Positions 17,181 through 26,048 of a stretch of DNA of 64,000 bases are shown here, one piece after another. Within the stretch, counting starts at the first letter, position 1. Every line of letters starts with the position of its first letter. The translations under genes were made by a program, and so were the position numbers. Origin of the DNA: Luteibacter sp. UNC138MFCol5.1 (GTDB lineage Bacteria; Pseudomonadota; Gammaproteobacteria; Xanthomonadales; Rhodanobacteraceae); assembly GCF_900110505.1 (NCBI RefSeq), contig NZ_FODZ01000003.1:683975-747974 (forward strand). Direction: 5' to 3'. Below the pieces are notes generated by a model. The model was not told the origin of the DNA. It did no database searches and saw only the letters and a program-made list of their open reading frames with translations.

Positions 17181-19021
17181 AGCGACTCGCGCCACAACAG
17201 ATAGCTGTAAACCAGCCAAAGAGGCTGCGAGTGATCCACGGCGCCGCCACGGTGTTCGACGAGCAACCGGTGAATCTCGCTGCGGTCGACCATGCTGCCT
17301 TCCAGGAGCGGCAGCATCTGCGCGATCTCATCGCCCAGTCCGCCGCGAAGCCAGTGCGCCACGGGAGACGCAAAGCCCTGCTTGCGGCGACTCCATATGA
17401 AATCGGGTGCGTGACCTCGCATGGCCCGTTTCAGCAGGCGCTTACCTTTCAGTCCATCGAAATGCCAGTGCCAGGGCAAACGCAACACGAACTCGACGAG
17501 ACGCCTGTCGAGGAAAGGGCTACGCGCCTCGACGGAATGCGCCATCGTCGCTCGATCGACCTTGGCAAGAATGTCCTGAGGCATCCATGTAAGCCAGTCG
17601 CGAAGCATCATATGCCTGACGTCGTCGCCCTGCTCAGGCCACGGGGCCGCTGGGGCCGAGCGACCTGCCGGAAGATGCGGTGACAACCGTTGAAGGATGG
17701 CCGCCCTGATGGCGGGCGGCGCGGAATACGCGCCCGCCGGCTCGCGAGCAAGCGCGACGAAGAGGTGCGCCCGCTTGAGGAAACTGCCACTGTGGTGGGC
17801 GAACGGCTCGGGGAAAGCAAGCACCGCCTCTTCAATGCCGCGACGGAGGAACGCCGGAACTTTCCGATAGCGATCGCGCAGCAGACGCCCAGCGTACCGC
17901 GCATAGCCGCCAAACACCTCGTCGCCACCATCGCCTGTCAGCACGACCTTGACATGCGCCCCAGCGACTCGCGCTACCAACGAGGATGGCACAAGCGATG
18001 CGTCGCCAAAAGGCTGGCCCATGCGAAGCGAGAGCGTGCGAGCCAATGGCATGGCGTCGGCGGATTGCAGTTCCTCAGCAATATGGCGCGTGCCGAGTTC
18101 GGCGGCCGCGCGTGCGGCGAACGGGCGCTCGTCGTAGGTCGATTCGCCAAAACCCGCGGTGAACGTCCGAAGGTTCCCCGCGCCTAGCCGCTTCGCAAGC
18201 GCGCAGACGACCGTGGAATCCACTCCTCCGGACAGGAATGCACCAACTTCGACATCCGCGGCGAGCTGACGCGATTCGACGGCGGTGGCGAGCAACGCCC
18301 GGACCTCCTCCGCCGCCTCCTCGAAGCCAATGGCCAGCGGCTCGCCAGTCGGATTCCAGTAACGGATTTCGTCACGCCGCCCGTCAGACGTGATCTTCAT
18401 CCAGTGGCCCGGAAGCACCTCGTGCGTATCGACGAAGCAAGTCCGGCCCGGCATGGTATAGCCGAAGCGGAAATAATCGGCGACATCCGGGTCGCTCTCG
18501 CGCCACGGCATGTCGGGGAGCAGGAGCCGTAGCGACGGCAACTCGGAGGCGAACGCTGTCTTGCCACCCTCCGCGCGATAGTAGAGCGGTTTTTTCCCGA
18601 AACGGTCTCTCGACGCGAGCATGGAGCCATCGCCAGCGTCATGCAGGACGAACGCCCACATGCCATCCAGCCGTTCGATGAAACGCTCTCCCTCCAGAAC
18701 CAGTCCGGCCAACAGGACCTCGGTATCGCTTGCATCGCGGAATGTCCATCGCGAGGCGAGGGATTCCCGCAGTGCGCGAAAATTGTAGATCTCGCCGTTG
18801 AACACCAGGGTCCACCGGCCGGAGGGGTCGCGCATGGGTTGCGCACCGCCGACGAGGTCGACGATGGCAAGGCGAAGATGTCCGGCCGTGAAGGTCTCGC
18901 CGGCGATCGCAGCTCGCGCGTCGGGACCGCGGTGGGACATGTCGTCCAGCGCGCCACCTATGCGGAGCATCCGCTCCGCTTCGCCGAGCGCCGGCGCGTG
19001 GAGAAACGCAAGGCCGCACAT
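17177..19021 (-). CDS. asnB: Asparagine synthetase-like glutamine-dependent amidotransferase
   Basis: This 614-residue AsnB-family enzyme has the N-terminal nucleophile Cys2 in MCGLAF, which must be at the N-terminus after Met removal and so fixes the start at 19021. The glutaminase domain includes HRGPDARA and FNGEIYNFRALR. The synthetase domain has the pyrophosphate loop LSGGVDSTVVCALAK and TGDGGDEVFGGY. Such enzymes in polysaccharide operons usually amidate a uronic acid or a similar sugar carboxylate rather than make asparagine. The setting between two GT4 genes supports that, although plain asparagine synthesis is not excluded. Confidence 0.88.
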   Translation of the reverse strand: MCGLAFLHAPALGEAERMLRIGGALDDMSHRGPDARAAIAGETFTAGHLRLAIVDLVGGAQPMRDPSGRWTLVFNGEIYNFRALRESLASRWTFRDASDTEVLLAGLVLEGERFIERLDGMWAFVLHDAGDGSMLASRDRFGKKPLYYRAEGGKTAFASELPSLRLLLPDMPWRESDPDVADYFRFGYTMPGRTCFVDTHEVLPGHWMKITSDGRRDEIRYWNPTGEPLAIGFEEAAEEVRALLATAVESRQLAADVEVGAFLSGGVDSTVVCALAKRLGAGNLRTFTAGFGESTYDERPFAARAAAELGTRHIAEELQSADAMPLARTLSLRMGQPFGDASLVPSSLVARVAGAHVKVVLTGDGGDEVFGGYARYAGRLLRDRYRKVPAFLRRGIEEAVLAFPEPFAHHSGSFLKRAHLFVALAREPAGAYSAPPAIRAAILQRLSPHLPAGRSAPAAPWPEQGDDVRHMMLRDWLTWMPQDILAKVDRATMAHSVEARSPFLDRRLVEFVLRLPWHWHFDGLKGKRLLKRAMRGHAPDFIWSRRKQGFASPVAHWLRGGLGDEIAQMLPLLEGSMVDRSEIHRLLVEHRGGAVDHSQPLWLVYSYLLWRESL

Positions 19022-20208
19022 CAGCCAGCTCCTCGGTGAGCGTCGACGACGCGATGGAAGATTTCGGCGTACTCTCCGGCCGCACGCGCCCATCCGCCAT
19101 CGCGCTCCATGCGCTGCCTGGCGGTACCACCCATGCGCTCCAGACGTGTTGGGTCCAGGCAGGCATCGTCGAGCGCCGCAGCAAGCGCGGGAGGATCGTC
19201 GACCGGCACGATCCAGCCCGTTGCGCCGGGGATCACGAGGTCGACCACGCCGGGCAGGTCCGTACTTATCACGGGCAATGCCGCGGCGGCCGCTTCGATC
19301 ACGACGTTAGGTCGCCCTTCGGAGCGACTCGACGATACGAACAGATCGAGGCTCGCGAAGAATGAAGGCATGCGCGATGGCGCAAGCTCGCCCGCGAACG
19401 TGATGTTCGACGCGATACCAAGCGCTTCAGCGAGGCCGGCCAGCTTTTCGCGTTCAGGCCCGTGGCCGACGAGTGTGAGATGCACATTCGCTCGCTCTTT
19501 CATCTGGGCAATGGCGGTAATCAGCACGTCGAAGGCTTTGCGGTGAATCAGACTGCCGACAGCGCCGACTCGCACCAACCCGTGCGGCGTTGGAACCTTT
19601 ACGACGGAGAGAAAAGCCTCGTCTACGCCATTTCGCACGACCCCGATCTTGCTGGCATGCATCGGCGAGTAAGCACGCAAGTCGGCCGCCATCGCGTCGG
19701 ACACGCAGATCACCGCGTCGCTGCCTGCCAGGGCGACGTCGAGCAGCCGCCTGTCGAGCGACGACCGCATGGCCCGTTTGACATCGTCACCACGAAACGT
19801 CGTGACCACCGGGCGACGGGCAATGCGCCCGGCGAGGACGGCCATAGCGCCGCAGATCGCCCAATTGGCATGGATCAGATCGGCCATGCGTGCCTGGCGA
19901 ACGGCTCGCCAGCACAGGCTCGCAAGCATCGGCGGAATCCAGGCGGCGCGCCAGGGATGCCGACGCAGCCCCGGGGCAACGCCACCCGACTGTTGCGCGA
20001 GTCTCTGTGCACTAGCCGGTGCATAGCGGACCGGGATGACGGACACGACGCCGGACTGCCGCGGATCCGTCGGCCGGTCATCCGCGGGGCAGACCACCAC
20101 GACGCGCGATGCGGGAAGTCGCGCGTACAGCCGTTCGATGAATATCCCCGCCCAGCTCGACGCTCGAAGCGGATAAGACGTCGTGAGTGCGAGGATCGTC
20201 AGACTCAC
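19021..20208 (-). CDS. GT4-family glycosyltransferase
   Basis: This 395-residue GT-B fold enzyme starts MSLTILALTTSYPLRASSWAG with the usual N-terminal Rossmann strand and glycine-rich loop. RNGVDEAFL and GAVGSLIHRKAFDVLI mark the domain junction, and SSSRSEGRPNVVIEAAAA with PVISTDLPG marks the donor site. The stop overlaps the asnB start by one base. It is the second gene of the operon that begins with the GT2 gene. It is probably a cytoplasmic, membrane-associated step of glycan assembly; the sugar is unknown. Confidence 0.86.
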   Translation of the reverse strand: MSLTILALTTSYPLRASSWAGIFIERLYARLPASRVVVVCPADDRPTDPRQSGVVSVIPVRYAPASAQRLAQQSGGVAPGLRRHPWRAAWIPPMLASLCWRAVRQARMADLIHANWAICGAMAVLAGRIARRPVVTTFRGDDVKRAMRSSLDRRLLDVALAGSDAVICVSDAMAADLRAYSPMHASKIGVVRNGVDEAFLSVVKVPTPHGLVRVGAVGSLIHRKAFDVLITAIAQMKERANVHLTLVGHGPEREKLAGLAEALGIASNITFAGELAPSRMPSFFASLDLFVSSSRSEGRPNVVIEAAAAALPVISTDLPGVVDLVIPGATGWIVPVDDPPALAAALDDACLDPTRLERMGGTARQRMERDGGWARAAGEYAEIFHRVVDAHRGAG

Positions 20209-20212
20209 CGGC

Positions 20213-21067
20213 TCAGCCGTCCTTCTTATAAGTCAGCGCCGTGATCTGCTCGGACACCAGGCCGATAAGAAAGACGATGACCCCGGCGCTCCAGAGAAGA
20301 GTGCTCATGTTGGTCAGCCGCCCGTCATGAGCGAATGTCCACGCGTAATTGAGGCATCCCAGAAGGAAGAAGACCACGCTCACCGGGAAGAACAACTTCA
20401 ACGGCGAATACAACGTCGCGATCTTGAAAATGATCAACAAGAACCGAACGCCATCCTTCAGCGGCTTGATGTGACTCTTCCCCACCCGCTCCGCGGCCTT
20501 GATCGGCTCATACGCGACGCCATAGGCACTGCGGAAGAACGCCATCGTGCTCGTCGTCGGGTAGGAGAAGCCGTTGGGCAGGAGATGGATGAACTCGCGG
20601 AATCGATCGGCCCTCGCGACCCGGAACCCGGAGGTGAGGTCCGCCACGGCCTGCCCTGTCATTCGGCTCGCCAGCCAGTTGTAGAGCGTGTTCGCCAGAC
20701 CGCGCCCGACGCCCGCCTGGCTCTCCCAGTCCCGCGCACCCACGACCATGTCGTAGCCCTGTTCCAGCCGGGCCATGAGGCGCGCGATGTCGGCGGGATC
20801 ATGCTGGCCATCGCCGTCCATGAAGACGAGGATCTCGCCCTTCGCCGCCCGGGCACCGCGCTTGATCGCGGCGCCGTTACCCATCGAGTAGGGAGACGAC
20901 AGGCAGACCACCCCCGAGGCCGCGCATACGGCCTTCGTATCGTCGGTGGACCCATCGTCCACGACGATGATCTCCGCGCCGGGCTGGGCGGCGGTCAGCC
21001 GGGGCAACAGGTCTTTCAGGGCGGCCGCCTCGTTCTTGGCGGGAAGGATGATGCTTATACGACTCAA
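20213..21067 (-). CDS. GT2-family (DPM1/GtrB-like) glycosyltransferase
   Basis: This 284-residue inverting glycosyltransferase of the polyprenyl-phosphate sugar synthase type contains IILPAKNEA, VVDDGSTDDTKAV, and the DxD-like FMDGDGQHDP. Two C-terminal membrane helices (FFPVSVVFFLLGCLNYAW and LWSAGVIVFLIGLVS) anchor it. Such enzymes charge undecaprenyl phosphate with a sugar, which a GT-C enzyme later uses as donor on the periplasmic face. That fits the two GT-C genes of this locus. It is the first gene of the minus-strand glycan operon and is divergent from pilB, so the promoters share the 171-base gap. Confidence 0.86.
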   Translation of the reverse strand: MSRISIILPAKNEAAALKDLLPRLTAAQPGAEIIVVDDGSTDDTKAVCAASGVVCLSSPYSMGNGAAIKRGARAAKGEILVFMDGDGQHDPADIARLMARLEQGYDMVVGARDWESQAGVGRGLANTLYNWLASRMTGQAVADLTSGFRVARADRFREFIHLLPNGFSYPTTSTMAFFRSAYGVAYEPIKAAERVGKSHIKPLKDGVRFLLIIFKIATLYSPLKLFFPVSVVFFLLGCLNYAWTFAHDGRLTNMSTLLWSAGVIVFLIGLVSEQITALTYKKDG

Positions 21068-21238
21068 GAGATGTCCCCCGTGGTCGTTGAATCATAAGGG
21101 ATATCGCCTAGGGGAAACGAGTACGGGCAAGCGGATTCCAGGGCTCCCGCAGCCCCGGCACGTTCACATGCGTCACGCGTGACCAATTGCATAATCTGGA
21201 GTAGATTCAGCCGCGTATCTCGGGGAAACGGGTCCTTC

Positions 21239-22963
21239 ATGGCTTCTCAAATGCATACGCCGATGCTGGCAGGCCTCACGGGTATGGCGCGGCGCCTGGT
21301 GACCGAAAACGTCCTGGCGGAAGCCGACGTCCGCAAGGCCGTGCAGGACGCCGCGGAAAAGCGCGTCTCGCTCTCGTCCTGGCTGGTCGACCACAACCTC
21401 GTCGACAGCGCGAAGCTGTCGCAGGTGGCGTCCGCCGAATTCGGCATGCCGTTGATGGATATCGCGGGCATGGCCGCCGCCAACATGCCGCTTGACCTCG
21501 TCACCGAGGCCCTGATCACCAAGCACCAGGCGCTGCCCCTGTTCAAGCGCGGCAAGCGGCTGTTCGTCGGCATCGCCGATCCGATGCAGTCGCACGCCCT
21601 GGACGAGATCAAGTTCCACTCGAACCACATGGTGGAGCCGGTGCTGGTGGAGCGCGGCCAGCTGAGGCGGATCATCGATACCGCCCTGTCCGCCATGACC
21701 GCGAATGTCCCGGGGTTCGAGGACGGCGGACTGGAAGAACTCGCGCTCGAAGGCGGCGACGACGACGGCGAGACCACCGGCATCGACGCCAACGCCAACG
21801 ACGACGCCCCGGTCGTCAAGTTCGTCAACAAGATTCTGGTCGACGCGATCAAGCGTGGCGCCTCGGATATCCATTTCGAGCCGTTCGAAACGGTGTACCG
21901 CGTCCGCCTGCGCATGGACGGCATCCTGCGCATCGTCGCCACGGCGCCGATCAAGCTCGGCACGCGCATCGCGTCGCGCCTGAAGGTGATGAGCGGCCTG
22001 GACATCGCCGAGCGCCGCGTGCCGCAGGACGGCCGCATCAAGCTCAACCTCACGAAGACCCGCGCGATCGACTTTCGCGTGAGCACGCTGCCGACGCTGT
22101 TCGGCGAGAAGATCGTGCTGCGTATCCTCGACGGCTCGTCGGCCAAGCTGGGCATCGACAAGCTGGGCTACGAGGAAGTGCAGAAGAAGCTGTACCTCGA
22201 TGCGATCGAAAAACCTTACGGCATGGTCCTGGTCACCGGCCCGACGGGCTCGGGCAAGACCGTCTCGCTGTATACCGCGCTCAACATCCTGAACATCGAG
22301 GGGCGCAACATCTCCACCGTGGAGGATCCCGTCGAAATCCGCGTGGAGGGCATCAACCAGGTCCAGCAGAACGTGAAACGCGGCATGACCTTCGCGGCCG
22401 CCCTGCGTTCGTTCCTGCGCCAGGATCCCGACGTGATCATGGTCGGCGAGATCCGCGACCTCGAGACGGCGGAAATCGCCGTGAAGGCGGCCCAGACCGG
22501 CCACATGGTCCTGTCCACGCTGCACACCAACGACGCGCCCCAGACCATCTCGCGCCTGATGAACATGGGCATCGCGCCCTACAACATCACTTCGTCAGTC
22601 ACCCTGATCATCGCCCAGCGCCTGGCCCGCCGCCTCCACGACTGCAAGAGGGAGATCACGCTCCCGCCGGCGGCGCTGCTCGCCGAGGGCTTCACCCAGG
22701 AAGAGGTCGACGCGGGCATCACCCTCTACGAGGCGGTCGGTTGCGACAGCTGCAACGAGGGTTACAAGGGTCGCGTGGGCATCTATCAGGTCATGCCGAT
22801 GGTCGAGGAGATCCAGAGGATCGTCCTGGAAGGCGGCAACGCGCTGCAGATCGCCGAAGTGGCGAAGGCGGCGGGCATCAACGACCTGCGGGCCTCGGCC
22901 CTGCTGAAGGTCCGCAACGGCGTCACCAGCCTGGCTGAGATCAACCGGGTGACCAAGGACTGA
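21239..22963 (+). CDS. pilB: Type IV pilus assembly ATPase PilB
   Basis: PilB is the hexameric cytoplasmic motor that drives pilus extension. The 574-residue protein has the N-terminal MshEN-type domain (ARRLVTENVLAEADV), Walker A GPTGSGKT at 334-341, Asp box VEDPVE, the Walker B region IMVGEIRDLETAE, and His box TLHTNDA. The C-terminal zinc site keeps CDSC (C502, C505), but the first pair reads LHDC, so only C469 with possible help from H467 remains. Start 21239 (MASQMHTPML) fits the family. It is separated from the pilin genes by the glycan block, unlike the compact pilB-pilA arrangement of relatives. Confidence 0.95.
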   Translation: MASQMHTPMLAGLTGMARRLVTENVLAEADVRKAVQDAAEKRVSLSSWLVDHNLVDSAKLSQVASAEFGMPLMDIAGMAAANMPLDLVTEALITKHQALPLFKRGKRLFVGIADPMQSHALDEIKFHSNHMVEPVLVERGQLRRIIDTALSAMTANVPGFEDGGLEELALEGGDDDGETTGIDANANDDAPVVKFVNKILVDAIKRGASDIHFEPFETVYRVRLRMDGILRIVATAPIKLGTRIASRLKVMSGLDIAERRVPQDGRIKLNLTKTRAIDFRVSTLPTLFGEKIVLRILDGSSAKLGIDKLGYEEVQKKLYLDAIEKPYGMVLVTGPTGSGKTVSLYTALNILNIEGRNISTVEDPVEIRVEGINQVQQNVKRGMTFAAALRSFLRQDPDVIMVGEIRDLETAEIAVKAAQTGHMVLSTLHTNDAPQTISRLMNMGIAPYNITSSVTLIIAQRLARRLHDCKREITLPPAALLAEGFTQEEVDAGITLYEAVGCDSCNEGYKGRVGIYQVMPMVEEIQRIVLEGGNALQIAEVAKAAGINDLRASALLKVRNGVTSLAEINRVTKD

Positions 22964-23102
22964 CCGCCCGGGCGTCGGCCGTGTGAAGATGTGCGCCAGA
23001 CGGCAGAAAGGCACGGGCCCCAGCCGTCACACTAGAATAAGAGCAAGGGGCCGCCCGGGAGGGCCGGCCCACTGAAGCATCCACCGGGGGGAACACCGCG
23101 CC

Positions 23103-24368
23103 ATGGCTACTGCCACCGCCACGAAGAACGCGCGCGCCATCGGCGCGGCGCGTGCCGAAGTCAACAAGCTCACCATGTACGACTGGACCGCCCTCGACAA
23201 GCGCGGCAAGCGCATGAAGGGCGAGATGCCGGCGAAGAATGCCTCCCTCGTGAAGGCCGAACTGCGTCGCCAGGGGATGAATCCGCAGACGGTCCGTGAG
23301 CGGGCGAAGCCGCTGTTCGGTGCTGCGGGATCCAAGGTCAAGCCGAAGGACGTCGCTATTTTCAGCCGCCAGATCGCGACCATGATGGCCTCCGGCGTGC
23401 CGATGGTACAGGCGTTCGACATCATCGCGAACGGCCAGAAGAACGTCCGCTTCAAGAACATGCTGACCGACGTCAAAGGCTCGATCGAAGGCGGCTCCGC
23501 GCTGCACGAAGCGCTTGCGCTTTATCCTGTCGAGTTCGACGAGCTTTATCGCAACCTCGTGCATGCTGGCGAATCGGCCGGCGTGCTGGACACGGTGCTG
23601 GACACCGTGGCCACGTACAAGGAGCGGATGGAGAGCATCAAGTCCAAAATCAAGAAGGCTCTCTTCTATCCCATCATGGTGCTGGTCGTCGCGCTGCTCG
23701 TCAGCATGATCCTGCTGCTCTTCGTAGTCCCCGTCTTTCAGCAGACTTTTACCGATGCGGGCGCCGAACTGCCGCTTCCCACCCAGATCGTGGTGTCGGC
23801 ATCCAAGTTCATGCAGTCGTACTGGTGGCTCGTGATAGGCGGCATCGTGGGCGGCATCTCGGCCATCGTGATGGCGAAAAAGCGCTCGCTGAAGTTCGCG
23901 CATTTCCTCGAGAGGGTCTCGCTGCGGCTGCCGGTCATGGGCAACATCCTGCGGCTCTCGGCCATCGCCCGCTTCGCCCGCACGCTTGGCGTGACCTTCC
24001 ATGCGGGCGTCCCGCTGGTCGAAGCCCTCGAGGCGGTTTCAGGTGCGACCGGAAGCATCATCTATGGCGACGCCGTCATGCAGATGCGCGACGACATCGC
24101 CGTGGGCCACCAGCTGCAGCTCTCGATGCGCCAGACGGGCCTGTTCCCCAACATGGTGGTGCAGATGACCGCGATCGGCGAGGAATCCGGCTCGCTCGAC
24201 CACATGCTGTTCAAGGTCGCCGAATTCTACGAGGAAGAGGTCAGCAACGCCGTGGACAACCTCGCCACGCTGCTGGAGCCCCTGATCATGGTCATCCTCG
24301 GCGTGCTCGTCGGCGGCATGGTCATCTCTCTCTACCTGCCCATCTTCAAGCTCGCCGGCACGGTCTGA
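23103..24368 (+). CDS. pilC: Type IV pilus inner-membrane platform protein PilC
   Basis: PilC is the polytopic platform that couples the PilB motor to pilin insertion. The 421-residue length is normal. Two GspF-type repeats are visible: IFSRQIATMMASGVPMVQAF in the first and FARTLGVTFHAGVPLVEALE in the second. Membrane helices include YPIMVLVVALLVSMILLLF and a C-terminal LIMVILGVLVGGMVISLYLP. The conserved HAGESAG and IGEESGSLD are present. It begins 139 bases after pilB and is followed by a strong terminator. Confidence 0.95.
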   Translation: MATATATKNARAIGAARAEVNKLTMYDWTALDKRGKRMKGEMPAKNASLVKAELRRQGMNPQTVRERAKPLFGAAGSKVKPKDVAIFSRQIATMMASGVPMVQAFDIIANGQKNVRFKNMLTDVKGSIEGGSALHEALALYPVEFDELYRNLVHAGESAGVLDTVLDTVATYKERMESIKSKIKKALFYPIMVLVVALLVSMILLLFVVPVFQQTFTDAGAELPLPTQIVVSASKFMQSYWWLVIGGIVGGISAIVMAKKRSLKFAHFLERVSLRLPVMGNILRLSAIARFARTLGVTFHAGVPLVEALEAVSGATGSIIYGDAVMQMRDDIAVGHQLQLSMRQTGLFPNMVVQMTAIGEESGSLDHMLFKVAEFYEEEVSNAVDNLATLLEPLIMVILGVLVGGMVISLYLPIFKLAGTV

Positions 24369-24395
24369 TTTTCGTCGCGCGCGAGGCACAATAAG

Positions 24396-24431
24396 GACCC
24401 TTCGCCCTCGCGGGCGAAGGGTCTTTTCTTT
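24396..24431 (+). terminator. Intrinsic terminator between pilC and pilD
   Basis: A perfect 12-bp stem (GACCCTTCGCCC with its complement), closed by a TCGC loop, is followed by TTTTCTTT. It stands 27 bases after the pilC stop and ends about 16 bases before the pilD start, so pilD-coaE must depend on read-through or on a promoter overlapping pilC. Confidence 0.88.
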
Positions 24432-24446
24432 GGATACGGATCGCTC

Positions 24447-25316
24447 ATGCCGGAACTGCCGCTCTCTCTCTGGATCGCCTTCGCCGCGGTGTTCGGCCTG
24501 CTGGTCGGCAGCTTCCTCAACGTCGTGATCCTGCGCACGCCGCCGCGCATGGAATGGGAGTGGCGTCGCCAGGCGCGCGAAGTGCTGGGGCTCGACCCCG
24601 TCGACGAGCCGAAGCCACCGGGCGTGGCGCTCGAGGCGTCGCATTGCCCGCGGTGCAAGCACCGCCTCGCCGCCCACGACAACATCCCGGTGTTCGGCTG
24701 GCTCTTTCTTCGTGGCCGCTGCCGCTACTGCAAGGCCGCGATTTCCGCGCAGTATCCGGCGGTCGAACTGCTCACGGGCATCGCCAGCGGGCTCGTCGTG
24801 TGGCACTTCGGGCCGACGGCCGCCGCGCTGGCCGCCCTGCTCTTCACCTTCTTCCTGATCGCGCTGTCCGGCATCGACGTGCGCACGCAGCTGCTGCCCG
24901 ACGAGCTCACCTATCCCCTCCTCTGGATCGGGCTGGCCCTCTCGCTGATTCCCGCGTGGCAGCCGTCGCCCATGTCGCCGTCGAGCGCGATCGTCGGCGC
25001 CCTGATCGGGTACCTCAGTCTGTGGAGCGTCTACTGGCTGTTCAAGCTGCTCACCGGTAAGGAAGGCATGGGCCACGGCGACTTCAAGCTACTGGCCGCC
25101 CTGGGCGCATGGATGGGCCCGGTGTCGATCCTGCCCGTGGTGATGCTGTCGTCGCTGATCGGCGCCCTCGTGGGCGGCAGCCTGATGCTGTTGCGCAAGC
25201 ACCAGCGCGACGTACCCATCCCGTTCGGTCCATACATCGCCGCCGCCGGCTGGGTCTGGCTGCTCGCCGGCGACCGCTTGCTCGCCGCCTACCTGCACGT
25301 GTCGGGCCTGCGATGA
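24447..25316 (+). CDS. pilD: Prepilin peptidase / N-methyltransferase PilD
   Basis: PilD removes the leader of type IV prepilins at the inner membrane and N-methylates the new N-terminal Phe. The 289-residue protein has the opening segment LLVGSFLNVVI, the cytoplasmic four-Cys domain (CPRCKHRL and CRYCKAAI), and the two catalytic Asp motifs, GIDVRTQLLPDELTYPL and GHGDFKLLAALGAW. Further helices make up the rest. It processes both pilins at 7.6 and 8.4 kb. Its stop overlaps the coaE start as ATGA. Confidence 0.95.
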   Translation: MPELPLSLWIAFAAVFGLLVGSFLNVVILRTPPRMEWEWRRQAREVLGLDPVDEPKPPGVALEASHCPRCKHRLAAHDNIPVFGWLFLRGRCRYCKAAISAQYPAVELLTGIASGLVVWHFGPTAAALAALLFTFFLIALSGIDVRTQLLPDELTYPLLWIGLALSLIPAWQPSPMSPSSAIVGALIGYLSLWSVYWLFKLLTGKEGMGHGDFKLLAALGAWMGPVSILPVVMLSSLIGALVGGSLMLLRKHQRDVPIPFGPYIAAAGWVWLLAGDRLLAAYLHVSGLR

Positions 25317-25933
25317 GCCGCTTCGTCGTCGCGCTGACCGGCGGCATCGCCTCGGGCAAGAGCGCGGTCGAGCGGCGCTTCGAGGCGCTGGGCATCCGCG
25401 CCTACGACGCCGACGTGGCCGCGCGCGCCGTGGTCGAACCCGGATCGGAGGCGCTGGCCGAGGTGGCACGCGTGTTCGGGCCGGAAGCGCTCGATGCCGG
25501 CGGCGCGCTCGATCGCGCGGGCATGCGCCAGCGGGTGTTCGCCGATCCCGCGGCCCGGGCGACGCTCGAAGGCATCCTGCATCCGCGCATCCGCACCTGG
25601 CTGCGTGAGGCCGTGGCGGCGGACAGCGGGCCGTACTGCATCCTCTCGATCCCGCTGCTGGTCGAGAACCTCGCGCATTACGACTGGGTGGATCGCGTGC
25701 TGGTGGTCGATGCGCCCGAATCCGTGCGCGTCGAGCGGCTGGTCCGGCGCGACGGCGTCGATGCGAGCCTCGCGACGACGATGATCGCGGCTCAGGCATC
25801 GCGCGAGGCCCGCCTGGCGATCGCCGACGACGTGATCGTCAACGACGGGAACGAAGCGGCGCTGGACGCCGCGGTGGCGGCGCTGGACCAGCGCTACCGG
25901 GATCTCGCGACCCGATCCACCCGACCATCGTAG
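25313..25933 (+). CDS. coaE: Dephospho-CoA kinase
   Basis: CoaE phosphorylates dephospho-CoA in the last step of coenzyme A synthesis. The 206-residue protein has the P-loop LTGGIASGKSAV, the DADVAARAVVEPG region that binds substrate, and HPRIRTWL followed by IPLLVE. The start at 25313 overlaps the pilD stop by four bases. The pilD-coaE pair is a standard neighbourhood in gammaproteobacteria. The TAG stop codon is the first TAG of a REP-like repeat, so the C-terminal residues may have been set by repeat insertion. Confidence 0.94.
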   Translation: MSRFVVALTGGIASGKSAVERRFEALGIRAYDADVAARAVVEPGSEALAEVARVFGPEALDAGGALDRAGMRQRVFADPAARATLEGILHPRIRTWLREAVAADSGPYCILSIPLLVENLAHYDWVDRVLVVDAPESVRVERLVRRDGVDASLATTMIAAQASREARLAIADDVIVNDGNEAALDAAVAALDQRYRDLATRSTRPS

Positions 25934-26039
25934 GAGCGCGCCCTGCGCGCGACATGTTTTGTAGCCGGGCCTGCAAGCTGGCGCGCAACGCTGAGGACAG
26001 GGGCGAAAAGATGTCGCGCGCAGGGCGCGCTCCTACGAC
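25929..26039. repeat. REP-like inverted pair, family 1, copy A
   Basis: Two arms of about 30 bases face each other: CGTAGGAGCGCGCCCTGCGC at 25929 on, and its complement ending at 26039. The arms flank a 46-base centre. The left arm supplies the coaE stop codon. Copies B and C lie at 29362 and 56256. The layout fits a BIME-type element mobilised by a RAYT transposase elsewhere in the genome. Confidence 0.85.
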
Positions 26040-26048
26040 AGCGACGTG

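Noticed and set aside
8831-21067. Glycan block as a mobile genomic island
   Set aside because: No integrase, transposase, tRNA gene or flanking direct repeat was seen. Composition looks slightly less GC-rich in places, but this was not measured, so transfer is not claimed as a feature.
21156-21172. Sigma-54-like sequence ahead of pilB
   Set aside because: GG and GC are separated by 11 bases, not 10, and the -12 element is poor, so it was not called a promoter.
21239-22963. GspE of a type II secretion system
   Set aside because: The gene is followed by pilC and pilD and accompanied by pilins, and there are no other gsp genes, so PilB is the better call.
22964-23102. Separate promoter for pilC
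   Set aside because: A TAGAAT-like -10 exists near 23033, but no matching -35 was found at 16-18 bases.
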